A model generated the notes under the pieces. The model was not told the origin of the DNA. It was given only the letters and a program-made list of their open reading frames with translations, and ran no database searches. 64,000 nt of DNA, taken from Arthrinium phaeospermum (lineage: Eukaryota > Ascomycota > Sordariomycetes > Amphisphaeriales > Apiosporaceae). The translations under genes were made by a program, and so were the position numbers. This document shows, one piece after another, positions 36,734 through 47,031 of this stretch. The number at the start of each line of letters is the position of its first letter. Positions within the stretch are counted from its first letter, which is position 1. The stretch spans positions 62,001 to 126,000 of the forward strand of contig QYRS01000015.1 in assembly GCA_006503535.1 (NCBI GenBank), in the 5' to 3' direction.

Positions 36734-37936
36734 TTACGCCTTCCTCTCCTTCTTCTTTTGCTCCAGCGTCCAGGCCACGGCGCGCTGGACACCCACGTTG
36801 AGTTCAACCAGGGGCTCGTAGCCGAGCCGTCGCCTGGCCTTGGTGATGTCGTAGTAGCGGGTCATGCAGCTGTAGATGATGCGCTGGCGGTTGAAGGTGG
36901 CGGGCTTGCGGACGAGGTTGAAGTAGACCTCGCTGAGGAAGCCGAGCATGAGGCCCGTCTCGCGCGAGATGAGCCAGGCGCTGCCGGGGCCCTTGTCGCT
37001 GCCCGCGGCACGCCACACGGCGCGCGTGAAGTCCCAGAAGTAGACGGGCTGGCCGTTGGTCACGAGGAATGCCTCGCCGTCGACCTTCTCGTGGTCTAGG
37101 GGCTGCGTCTCGGCGGCGGCCGTCACGAGAAGGGCGCGCGCCGCCAGCAGGTGCGCGTGCGCCACGTTCTCCACGTAGGTGAAGTCGAAGAGGTTGTGGT
37201 TCTCGCCGATCTGGACGTTATGCTTGCCCTGCTCGTAGATGTTCACCATGTGGTAGATGGCCTGCATGTCGCCTTCGCCGAAGATGCCCGAGGGTCGAAT
37301 CGAGGCGGTAAGGAGGTTGGGCGCGGTCTCGGATCGGTTGGCGGCCAGGGCTATGGACTCGGCTTCGGCCTGGTCAAGTGGGACGAGACATTGTCAGCTG
37401 CGGGGCGCTCCGTCGTCTGCTGCGTGTGCGATGATACATACCTTGGTTTCCGAGTAGTACTCGCTCTGCATCTTGCCGCGGATGACGGGGTACATCTCAT
37501 TGGCATTGATGAGGTCGTTCTGGTTGTCGCTCATGATGCTGGCGGAGCTCGTGAAGACCAGGGCCTTGACGCCGGTCTGCTGGCAGGCGGCGACGACGTT
37601 GCGCGTGCCCTCAATGTTGACGCGCCGGAAGAGGTCGTGGCTGACGTTGCCGCTGCCCTGGGCCGGGGGCGAGGCCGTGTGGATGACGACGTCGGGCTGG
37701 ATGCGCCCAAACTCCTTGACGAGCTGGTCGCTGTCGGTGATGTTGGCGTCGACGTACTCGACGCCGTCCGACTCGGGCCGGCGGTTCTTGGTGCACTGCA
37801 TGTCCATGACGCAGACATGGCTGCAGCTCCAGCTGCGGAGAAGCAGGTTGACGACGTGATGGCCCAGGAAACCGCAGCCGCCGATGACGACGACGCGGCC
37901 GAGACTGAGCTTCTGCTGGGGCTTTTCGGTGGCCAT
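36734..37936 (-). CDS. ERG26: Sterol-4-alpha-carboxylate 3-dehydrogenase (ERG26-like)
   Basis: Exons 37936-37442 and 37369-36734, intron 72 bp, phase 0; 376 aa. Erg26 oxidises and decarboxylates the 4-alpha-carboxysterol made by Erg25 during C-4 demethylation in the ER, using NAD. The Rossmann motif VVVIGGCGFLGHHVV is at about 14-28, followed by the acidic turn VCVMDM and VIHTASPP. The SDR active-site pair is YSETK (Tyr161, Lys165), and the intron falls directly after this Lys codon. Then come IRPSGIFGEGD and FDFTYVENVAHAHLLA, typical of the 3-beta-HSD family. A start at 37960 would add eight residues (MSNPNSAT); I chose the inner ATG because the conserved sequence begins soon after. Relatives such as 4-carboxysterol dehydrogenase-like paralogs cannot be excluded. 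Confidence 0.88.
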
Positions 37937-38649
37937 GGTCGCGGAGTTGGGATTTGACAATGGATTGGAACCGTCAAAGTGTACCTAATGGGCAAGAAAC
38001 TTGAACACCTATGCTCGCCTGCGGTCCAAGTCCAGCTTTAGTGCGGCTATGGCGCCCGGTGCCATCGACTCGCCGGGGGTTCATGGTTAATGGGGTGATC
38101 GGCCAAGGGTCCCTCCCTAATGGACTGCCAATTGACTGCCCTCACCGCCCCATAGTTTAGTGGGCATTTCGGTTCGGGGGGGCCGACCGATCAGAGCCGG
38201 GCACGAACGACAGCCATATTATGTTGCCTCAGACAGCAAGAAGCGATTTCAGCAGGAAACGCTGTTTATTCATATTATGGAAGCTGGTGGGTTTTCTCCC
38301 ATCGGCCTGTTCAGCAAAACATACACGCGCTCGCAGCCCAAAGCAGGAGAATCAGAGTCTGTCTGCATCTACCAGTGACGATGCCTTATCCATGCCAGTG
38401 ACCGTATTCCTTGATGCTGGCCATCCATTCCGTCCGCTATCCTCAAACGCCTTGTATGATATCACCATCAGCCAGCTGCAAAAAGCAAATGGATATTAAA
38501 GAAAACCCTGGGAATCTGCAGTCGTGAACGTCAAAAAGCGTAAATCATCAGTCGGCAAACCCCCGCTTCGGCGCATAGGGCAATACGCCTCTGGTCCGTA
38601 AAGTACACGTTGGAAGAACGAGAAAAACATGACGACTCGACAAGTCCGC
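37937..38649. other. Intergenic region between ERG26 and the E2 gene
   Basis: 713 bp: the upstream region of ERG26 and the 3' flank of the UBE2Z-like gene (both minus strand). Nothing else was recognised. Confidence 0.5.
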
Positions 38650-40063
38650 CTAGAGGTCCTCTATGCTTTGCTGCACAGACCGGCGAAGGCGGCGGTTGTA
38701 CATCTTCCGGTCCTCGGCGGTCCCCCAGAATAGTTTATGGGCCTCGGGGTAGACAATCGTCCGCGGGTCATAGGGTGGCTGCTCTTCCTCCAGGGCATTG
38801 ATGACGGCATCTATGTGTTGTTTGATGTCTTCACGGCGTGACGGATTCGGGGTATAGCAGGGTGTTCCGTCTTGGGCAATGCGGTGGTGAAACACTCGCG
38901 TCTCGAACTTGACCGACGGTTGCTCTTCCGGGAAGCGAGGGCTGAACCGGAGCTTGAACCGGAACGAGCCTCCGTCAAGGTTCGTCATAGGACGCCCAAA
39001 ATACGTCAGGTTCCACACGAATGGATTGCCGTTTTCCAATCGACACTGTGAGGGACCTCGCTTCTCTTGTATGACTCTCGGATCTGTTCAAACTGACGCG
39101 CGAGATTGACAGCTACAGTACCGTCCTTCACCTTGGGGTGGAGGCCTTCTAAAGCCCATCTCCGATTCCGTCTCCAGGGTTGCCTTGATGTGTCGGAGGC
39201 GGCGCTCGAGTTCAGTGTAGTTGAACTTTCCATCCATGATATTGCTGGAACCCTCAAAGGGCATGCGCGAAAAGGCCTGTCCATCCTTGACTTCCTTCTT
39301 TGCCTTTTCAATGGCCTCGAGGTACGAATCATAGTACCAGAGAAAGCGATGCTTGACCAGGTCTTTGAACGGCTCCAGGGCACGGATGACTCATCAATGT
39401 CTTCATCGGCCATGTCAAGATCATAATCGTCGTTATTCACAATCGAAGTCGGCTGGACGGTATTGCCACCAATGCCTAGGTATTCTTCCATGCGCTGGAT
39501 GACGGAAATACGGAGCGTCTCGTGTCGAATCTGTGGACATGTCAGTTGGACGTGCGCTCCGCTACCCAGCCTGAGCCTGGCAAGAACGCCAGGTGCCTCA
39601 CCTTGGCGACGTATTCCTTCTGAGCCTTCTTGTCCTGGTCTTCGTTGGCGTCCTCGAAGCCAGGCTCATTCTCGTACGGGTTGGACGACATGAGACTCTG
39701 TATCGACAGAAGAATGGACTCTAGACCCTGCGCAGCAGACCACTCCTCACCTCGCTCGCCCCTCCAAGTTCCCAGGATGGAGAGGCAGACCTTGCCATTG
39801 GCGTATATGTTGGGGTTGAAGCGACAGCGGCCATTGCTGGTGGTCATGGCGGTTACCGCAGGTGACTTACGCGGATACTCCTTGTTGAACTTGACGGCGA
39901 ACTCGAAGAAGCCGAACTCGTAAGGGGTCTCGTGGGGGCCAATGATCATGGTCCTCACATTGCGCACATCTCGATCTCGAAAGGCCACGGCCAGCGAGAG
40001 GTCTGAGTTCTTTTGGAGGTCGCTAATCTCCTTGGTAATGCGGATGATGGACTGGTCAGCCAT
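38650..40063 (-). CDS. UBE2Z-like ubiquitin-conjugating enzyme, frame-disrupted
   Basis: Exon 1 is 40063-39602 (154 codons) and exon 2 starts at 39530 after a 71-bp intron. The N-terminal UBC domain is complete: GPHETPYEFGFFEF, FNPNIYANGKVCLSILGTW with presumed catalytic Cys93, and LLSIQSLMSSNPYENEPGFE. It matches UBE2Z-type E2s, which accept ubiquitin (or FAT10 in animals) from E1 enzymes. Exon 2 encodes IRHETLRISVIQRMEEYLG, then HRFLWYYDSYLEAIEKAKK, then VKDGTVAVNLARQFEQI, then a second UBC-like unit (NPFVWNLTYFGRPMTNLDGG, FPEEQPSVKFET, DGTPCYTPN, RRLRRSVQQSIEDL). These blocks lie in different frames: changes occur near 39380, 39155 and 39045. As written it cannot give one protein; sequencing error or true decay are both possible. 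The stop is at 38650-38652. Confidence 0.78.
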
Positions 40064-41576
40064 GGTGCCGGCTATGACGATGAAAGGATATTCCACATCA
40101 AATAGAAGGGAGAATAAATGGTGGCGATGGGAGGAGATGTATCGAAACACAGTTTGGGTTTGGTATCAAAGATGGTGGGGGTTGGCAGAAAGTTGGAGGG
40201 CGAGAGAAAGTAGTAGTAGTAGTAGTAGTAGTAAGAAGTAGTGTTGTGGTGGGCGGTTTAGGCTTCCCCAAGAGACACAGCCTGGAATCGATTACTTAGG
40301 TAGTAGTAGCTGTTTTCTTGGCAGATGCCCCGATGTCCCGCTGGCGTTTATCCCACGGACAAACAAAAGTGAACACAAAAGAGTGGGTGTGTGGATGGTA
40401 CGTGGTTGAGGACTTGAGGCTATTCCACGTCGACTCAGCTGGAAGGAGGGGTTACCAGTGGAAGGTTGGCAAGTCACGCCCAGGCCCGAAGCAACAGGCA
40501 GATTTAGGTAGAGGTCAGAAGCTGACGGGAAGCCTAACAGGGTTCCGGGCAATACAAACGAACATCAATCGAACTGAATCGACCTGACACGTACAAGCAG
40601 GTACCTACGATCTGTTTATGATAGCAGCAGCCTGGGAGGTCATTCGAGATGGATGCAAGTAGCGCAGCGTAGCGTGACCGGGCGGAGAGGTGGGCAGTGG
40701 GGTCAGACTAGTGCGGGGCACCGACGCGCTTGCTGCTTGCTGCTTGCTGATACAGAAGGCAGGGTTGCCGCCTGCCTCTTCATACTGCCGCATCATTCAC
40801 AATTACAGGCTGTGGATGGGAGACAAGTACGTCTGTCCAAACAGTGTGTGGCTATGCCAACTATCGATACCTACGTATCGTAACATGAAGTGGTAACCGT
40901 CAACCTCATCGGGCGGCCCGAGCCTGAATTAGGCCGACAGGCTCCATCTGCCCTACCTCCCTACCTACGGCACTCGAGTCAGGCTGCGCCTTGGTGCCCA
41001 TTGTAGCCTGATAAACCATCCTGGCCATGGTGGTTGACTGTTATTCACCGCCGTTGCCGTACTATCAGTCTTTCGAATCGCTTGGCGTTATGGAGGCATA
41101 ATACAGTACTATGACAATTCCTGTCACGATTATACCGTACTTCTAGACAGCCAATATCCACCCAAACAATTCGTCATCTGATGTTTGTTGATCCTAGTCT
41201 TCACAGTCGCTATAAGTATGCTGCCTTGGCAAAGAAAGGGTTGCCGGTCTAACCCAGGTAATGTCTAGCCATACTCCTTTTATGGCAAATTTATCATGTC
41301 ACCTTGCTCTTATTCAGTCCCGGATGCACTGCTATGGCCCTGCACCTCTGGAGCAGTAGCTGGCTGGGCAGTTGTGATGTCGCCATCCGTAACTATGACA
41401 ACGAGCCTAAAGTAGAGCCGTGGATGCCGCAGAGGCAAGTTGGCACAACTAATGATACCGTGACTCTGGGGGGCGATACTTGCTGGCGAGACGATTTGGT
41501 CTGCGCAGCGTTGCTCTGCACATAGCGACCGCAGCGTAGGTTGCATGCAATAGCCAGAGGGGATATCAGGAAGCGT
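40064..41576. other. Intergenic region upstream of the E2 gene
   Basis: 1.5 kb. It has a (TAG)n tract at 40210-40233, TAGGTAGTAGTAG near 40300 and CCTCCCTACCTAC near 40956. No credible gene. Confidence 0.5.
40210..40233. repeat. (TAG)n microsatellite
   Basis: Eight TAG units, about 150 bp upstream of the UBE2Z-like start codon. Confidence 0.9.
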
Positions 41577-42559
41577 TCAACGAGGCGGGCCTTTGGGCTT
41601 CTTTCGCTCGATCTTGTCACGCAAGGGATTGTACGGCGCTGCTACACCGACTACTTCCTCTTGCTTACCAGCCCCTTTGAACTCGTAACGACCATCAGGC
41701 GTTACCGTAGCAGGAGCACCTTGACTCGGTCGAGCCTGTTGCTCACTGTGTAGTCTGTCCAATGACTCACCTGTAACTGCGTATTGCGACCAGTTGATAG
41801 GTGGGCATCGATAGACATTCTGCGCAGCGGGTAAAGTAGACCATGGCTTGGATTCGTAATTGGGCGTGTTCTCGTGGTCCTCATCCTTGCTTTGACCATC
41901 ATCGTCCGCCATTGACGAGGATGATGATGAGCCAGGTCGTCCTGCACCGGCCGAGTCGCCTGCCATGCGCACCCCGCCGCTCTCCAAGTCGGCAATGAAG
42001 GCTTCCGGGTCCTCCAGGGCGGTTCTTTCGCCTTCTGCAAGGCGACCATATCTTTCTTGGCATTATTGCTCTGCATCTGGAGGATAGATATAGCGGATTT
42101 GAGAGCCAGGACATCCGGATTTGTGTCGAATTCAATAGGCTCCGGTGGTGGCGGCGGCGCGACAACGGTTTGCGCAGGATGCGAAGAGTAGGCATGCGAC
42201 TGGCGGGGGAGGGAACTGGACCGGGTTGAGCGGAGGTGTGATTGGGCTCACCGGTGGCCGCGGTGGTGATGGAGGCGCACTACTTTGTGCCGCCGTGGCC
42301 ACGGTTGTCGCTGCAGCTGGCGGTGCCCTCTGTGGGACGGTGGGTATGGGGACTGGACTCTTCGTCGCGGCATTATGTGAGGATTTTGTGCGGCAGGAAT
42401 TCCAGTGGGCGTGGGAAGATGTCGAGGGAGCAGCTCGAGCTGTAGTGGTACTCGAGTGTTGTTGGTTGGCGGCGCATAGCCGGCGATATTCGGCACTGGG
42501 ACGGGTACTGGCGTCTGAGGGATGCCAGTCCCATCATTGTTGAGGGTAAGGCCTGGCAT
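41577..42559 (-). CDS. Conserved hypothetical fungal protein, frame-disrupted
   Basis: Starts MPGLTLNNDGTGIPQTP at 42559. A Pro-rich region follows, then a 52-bp intron (42251-42200, donor GTGAGC, pyrimidine tract, acceptor CCAG). Exon 2 reads SHAYSSHPAQTVV, PPEPIEFDTNPDVLALKSAI, QMQSNNAKKDMVALQKAKE. The conserved C terminus is ALEDPEAFIADLESG, CPPINWSQYAVTGESLDRLH and APYNPLRDKIERKKPKGPPR, ending at 41577. I recognise it as a conserved family of Pezizomycotina without a known function; a helical central segment flanked by disordered tails is visible. The parts are not all in one frame: apart from the intron, frame changes are needed near 42385 and near 42028. Each would be repaired by one extra base. 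No signal peptide or membrane span is seen. Confidence 0.68.
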
Positions 42560-42672
42560 CGCAGTCGCAGTCGCAGTAGAGGTCGCGGCTGCGGTTGCAG
42601 GTAAGAAAAAGGGGGCAAAAGGGTTGGTCTAATTCGGTCAAATATAAATCGGTAGGCTGTGTCAAGGTATAA

Positions 42673-42865
42673 TCGAGGGGGCGCGTCACTTGTTTGTTCT
42701 CCGGTCAGTCGGAATCTCTGGTCGATGGGAGACTGGAATGACGCCACAAGGTCGATAGTGCGAAAGGTATATCGAGGGGGCGCGTCACTTGTTTGTTCTC
42801 CGGTCAGTCGGAATCTCTGGTCGATGGGAGACTGGAATGACGCCACAAGGTCGATAGTGCGAAAG
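42673..42865. repeat. Near-perfect direct tandem duplication, 99-bp period
   Basis: Bases 42673-42766 are repeated exactly at 42772-42865 (94 bp identical). The flanking linker AAGGTATA also repeats, with one base missing in the second copy. The unit begins TCGAGGGGGCGCGTCACTTG and ends TCGATAGTGCGAAAG. It lies 114-306 bp upstream of the minus-strand start at 42559. Confidence 0.95.
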
Positions 42866-44168
42866 CGGGGAAGCCCGAAGGGGCTAGCCTCTGGCGCCGT
42901 GTCTGGAAGACCCCTCGAGTCCCTAGCAAGTTGAGAGTGTTTCTTAGATGGTGAGGGTTTTTTCTCCCTCTTTCCTGGGGTGGTTGTCGGCTATGTATAT
43001 ACCGGGATCGTGCTAGAGGGGAAGGGAGTGCTACAGCAAAAGGGCGCTTGCTCTTCAAGAGTCAAGTCAAAAGTGAGGTTGGGAGGAAGGAAAGAGCATC
43101 GAGGATTCGCCCTGAATGGAAGTGGACTCGCCCCCAGCAGTAACACGCCTCGGACTAACCAGGAAACACCCGATTTGACGGGTCAGCGTGGTGGGTCCCC
43201 GACCTGCCGGGAGATCTACCAGATAGATAGGTATCTAATACTAATCCCGAATGTTAACCATTACGTTCAGTTTAACCATAGCTCTTTCCGCAAACGCCTC
43301 ACGCCTGCAGGGCGGCCACGTTCAGGCGGTGATGGTGGGACTACGCACGAGGTACATGTGTATCTGCTGGTTTCCAACATAAAGCATCGCGGCTCGCCAT
43401 TGCCCATTGATCCCAAGGTCGTTGGGCGTGGTAACTCCAAGCGACCCATTCCACTTGTCGGATGCTTGCTGCAGTGAAGGGGCCTGGAAACGCCTCTTCT
43501 TGGCAATATCGAGACGGGCATGGAATATAGGTTGCCTGTGCTTTGTGGTTACCTTGGGTAATTGGTATTCAATATGCCACGCGAGTATGCGACATGCGTG
43601 GCCGCTCCGGATTGAGAGGGCTGCAGCAGTGTCTCAGCTGACGGTACATGCCCGTCTGGGGCTCGACTTGCTTTTCAATCGTCGAGACTTGCTTCTTGCT
43701 CAGCCTCTGCAATCCCTGCCTGTCATGATTCCAACTACCATTGGTAGTGTGTATGCGGGATTGCATCTAGCCCAGTGCTGGCACAGGAGCAAGCGCATAC
43801 TGACACCGGACAACTTTGGCTTCACAAAAGCAGGCGTCAAACGCTACCTTCTTCACATATCCATAATCCGTGTTTGCGTACTCATGGGCGGCAGGCTTAA
43901 GCAGGCTGGGCTCGGCGGTTTTTCAAGTGATTACGGAGTACAGATATTAGCTTTCTATAAGTTGGTCGATTGCCTAACCTGTTGATCCATGCAATTGCCT
44001 CCATCAGAAATTGGTTCGTTGGCGCCTTCCTCGTGCTACTTGTACCTTGGTACGTTTGGCAGGCATGCCAGTCTAGATTGCCATGTGCGACTCGCGTGTT
44101 TCGGCTTCCTGCAGCATTTGACTCTCCCCTAAACTAAAAAGTTTCCCCCAATCCAATTCCTTTCGGGG

Positions 44169-44193
44169 CCTCGAAGCCTCGAAGCCTCGAAGC
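44169..44193. repeat. CCTCGAAG tandem triplicate
   Basis: Three consecutive copies of an 8-bp unit, in the leader region of the gene at 44614. Confidence 0.85.
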
Positions 44194-44613
44194 CTGATCC
44201 CGACGATTCACCCAAGTGACACCACCCGACGGTAACTTGAGTACCCCTGACATCCATCGTGCCATTCACACCGCTGTCAACGCTGTATCCGTATCCGTTG
44301 GCTTTCATCAGGGCCTCCCCTTCAGATAGAAACCGATACGATCGTGACCAAGTATTATGCGCAAGGTGTTACATCCACATCGGAAGACGGCGATACTCCT
44401 GTTGTCTCTGCACGACCGGGGCTGTTTCTGTCATACCTCGGTAGGGAAACTTCTCTTTCGGTGACGTATTGGGTCTTACAACGCCTAGAAGCCTGCAGAC
44501 AACGGAACCTTATATCTGCATCTCTCAAGGATCTGCATCTCACGGCTGGGTTCCTGGGGCCCGTAGAACTAGGGCAACCTTCGAGGCTAGCACACTTAAA
44601 AGCTCCGGTTACC

Positions 44614-45890
44614 ATGGTAGCTTTGGGCCGTCTACGGAAGTCAAGGTCGCCCACCGTTCTTGGATCACCATTAGCAGATGGTAGCATACCGCCACAAAAT
44701 CCAGTGAGCCCGCAAGCGTTCACCGCGCCTATCCCCAGGAATTTCTCCTATCCTATAAGTATATCCACCGGCCCTCGCCCACACAACCACCCGGGCACAT
44801 CGAACCGGGAAAGCTCAACCTGCGAGCAAGTGGGTGAGGTCTCCAGCGCCTCCCCTTACTCTGGCCCCGAAGGCCGCTTGTGGCCAAAAGAGCTATTACT
44901 CTCCCCCAGGGCCCAACCACCCAAGAACGACGGGAATTTTGCAGTTCGGCGTCAACTCAATCAACTAGGCTTACAAGAGTCTTTCGCGAAGGAGAAGGCG
45001 AGCACGAGCAAGAAACAACGGAGAAGCACATTGCTTAGCCTGTCTGCATCTTACACGCGGAGTACAGCGTCGATTGGAGACATTTTGGATTCAGAAGAGA
45101 CGAGAGAGGCAAGCCTTAAGCCAAACAAGGCGCCAAAGGCTCATTTCTTTGGCGATATCACTCTACCTAGCAAACACCCGCGGTTTAAGCGCACCTCCTT
45201 GGTTCGACACAAGGCGGCCTCGTCGTTTGACGCGTCGCAGCTGGTTCGGTTTCATACCACCAGCCCACAAAGTCCGGCCTCAAGCTCTCGAATTTGTGTC
45301 ACTTCGGACAAAGAACCAAAGCTAGCTGTAGAAGCGTTTCCGCTGTATGCTAGGGGGCACACCGGAGACGATAGAATACATCGAAGTCAGCTCCCTGAAC
45401 ACCATCCGGCACCCAAGCCCTCGAAAATGAGTACCAACGATAGCAAGTGTGCAGCTGTTGACCGTCGCTCTAGCACTGGCGGGAGGAAAAGGGGCAACTC
45501 GACTTCGGAAGTCGACAAGCGGAAAGGAAAAGAAGGGAAAGGCCGGTGGTTGTCTCAGCTAAAGGAATGGGTGTCGGTATCTGAGCCTTCGACCCAGGCG
45601 CTCAAGCAGCACAAAGGGACACATACAAGCGAGCTGGTATTGCTATAGATGATCCTCGAGCTGGAGCAAAGCTTCATATTCCCACGACGACTTTGCCATC
45701 GAATGCCATCAAGCCCTCTGGCCGTGGCCCAGAACCTGAAGAGATCGCCAAACGAAATATAGAGAACAAGAAAAGACTGCGCCAATCGTTTAGCACCACC
45801 GGAGGAACGTCGCAGGGATCGCGCTCTAGCACGAGCCAGCATTCGTCGATGAGCAGCCTCCCTATGCATTATCTGAGAGAAGATGCCTAA
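44614..45890 (+). CDS. Conserved hypothetical basic Ser-rich fungal protein, frame-disrupted
   Basis: First frame from the ATG at 44614 (MVALGRLRKSRSPTVLGSP) to a stop at 45648. It has family-like blocks FAVRRQLNQLGLQESFAKEK, STLLSLSASYTRSTASIGD, and LSQLKEWVSVSEPSTQALK. Just after this last block the conserved continuation (DTYKRAGIAIDDPRAGAKLH, PSNAIKPSGRGPEPEEIAK) is found in another frame, running to the stop at 45888-45890. One missing base near 45613 would explain it. The intact product would be about 425 aa, very basic and largely disordered, with no membrane span. I recognise the SVSEPSxQALKxHK region as conserved in Sordariomycetes but know no function. The open frame extends upstream of 44614 without an ATG, so the true start is uncertain. 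Confidence 0.65.
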
Positions 45891-47031
45891 GCAGAGAATG
45901 GTCGAGGCGGGTTTGCAGGACTCTATCTCATATGTGCATCGTAACAGCACTTATGTCTATTTACGGCTGCATTAGAGGTCTCTTGCCTGGCAAAGACCGA
46001 GGGAAAGCTGTATGAACAGATCTGGCCAGCCTACGAGTATGAATTTCGCAGGGTGGCCATGCAACAAAGCTATGGTAATGAGATGATGGGCTGGTCGCTG
46101 ATCGACATGCGTGGCGTTTGGAGTTGTCTTTTTGGGATCATATGCAAGTGGCCTCCAGATCTGGAATCGCTAATAGCTAAAATAAACTTACCACGAAGGT
46201 GGAATATATAAGGATTCGTACACACACCCAATATGTACCTATGTCAGCAAGTACATAGTTCTATAGAAGAAGATTCGGAGGCCATGACACTATACCATAC
46301 TACAATCTCGCAGAACACTGCATCAAATATCAAAGATGTTCTGTTTTATAGTTGTTCAAGGGGGCAGACAGGGTCTTCTTCCCATAGCATCGTGATCCCC
46401 CAGTAATGTAACGAAGCGCTGTGACACTGACACTGGCTTGATGATGGTATGGTTCTTGTTGTCTCAGCACGGGCACCAGCGCGCGTTGTACTTACAGTAC
46501 ATACTGGCGAGAAGCTGGGTGGGGAGGGGAGATGATCTGCCGCTCTAGCTTAGCGTGGGGTTTCATCCCGAATGACGTAGTTGATTGCTTTCGCAGCTTT
46601 TCCCACGCCGCCATCCTCCCACGATCATGCTCAATCTGGGATCGGGGCGCGACATCCTGGCCAGTGGTCCCATAGACAGCATGGGAATTGGGATAAGCGC
46701 CATGCTACCAGATGGGAATCCGGACTAAACCCTCCTCTAAACCCAGCCACGAGCCTCGCTAACACCTGTTTCCACACGGCTGGAATTGGGCGGAAGGGTC
46801 GCATGTTCTTCTTTCAAGGTTTCTGCATGTTCTGGTTGTAGTATGGTATCTGCTTGCGTCACTATGGCCTAACCTCGACGTTGTACATACATACTGTGTT
46901 TTGTAATCCGGGCAATCCCAACAAGATCATTGTTCTCATTCTCAATCACCAACGTTTCACGGCGCTATATATTATCCCTTGACCACGTTGATCGCCAAGC
47001 ACGTCGCTGTATAAGCAGACGAAGCGGTACC
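45891..47031. other. Intergenic region
   Basis: 1.1 kb between two plus-strand genes. Nothing coding was recognised; the 86-codon frame at 46581 has no family resemblance. Confidence 0.5.

Larger units (their letters stand above)
42560..44613. other. Divergent intergenic region with tandem duplication
   Basis: About 2 kb between two divergent conserved genes. It contains the 99-bp tandem duplication at 42673-42865 and a CCTCGAAG triplicate at 44169-44193. A 192-codon frame at 43407-43985 has no recognisable domain and was not called. Confidence 0.55.

Noticed and set aside
43407..43985. 192-codon plus-strand frame in the 42.6-44.6 kb spacer
   Set aside because: No domain, no conserved blocks, composition unlike the neighbouring genes; likely chance.
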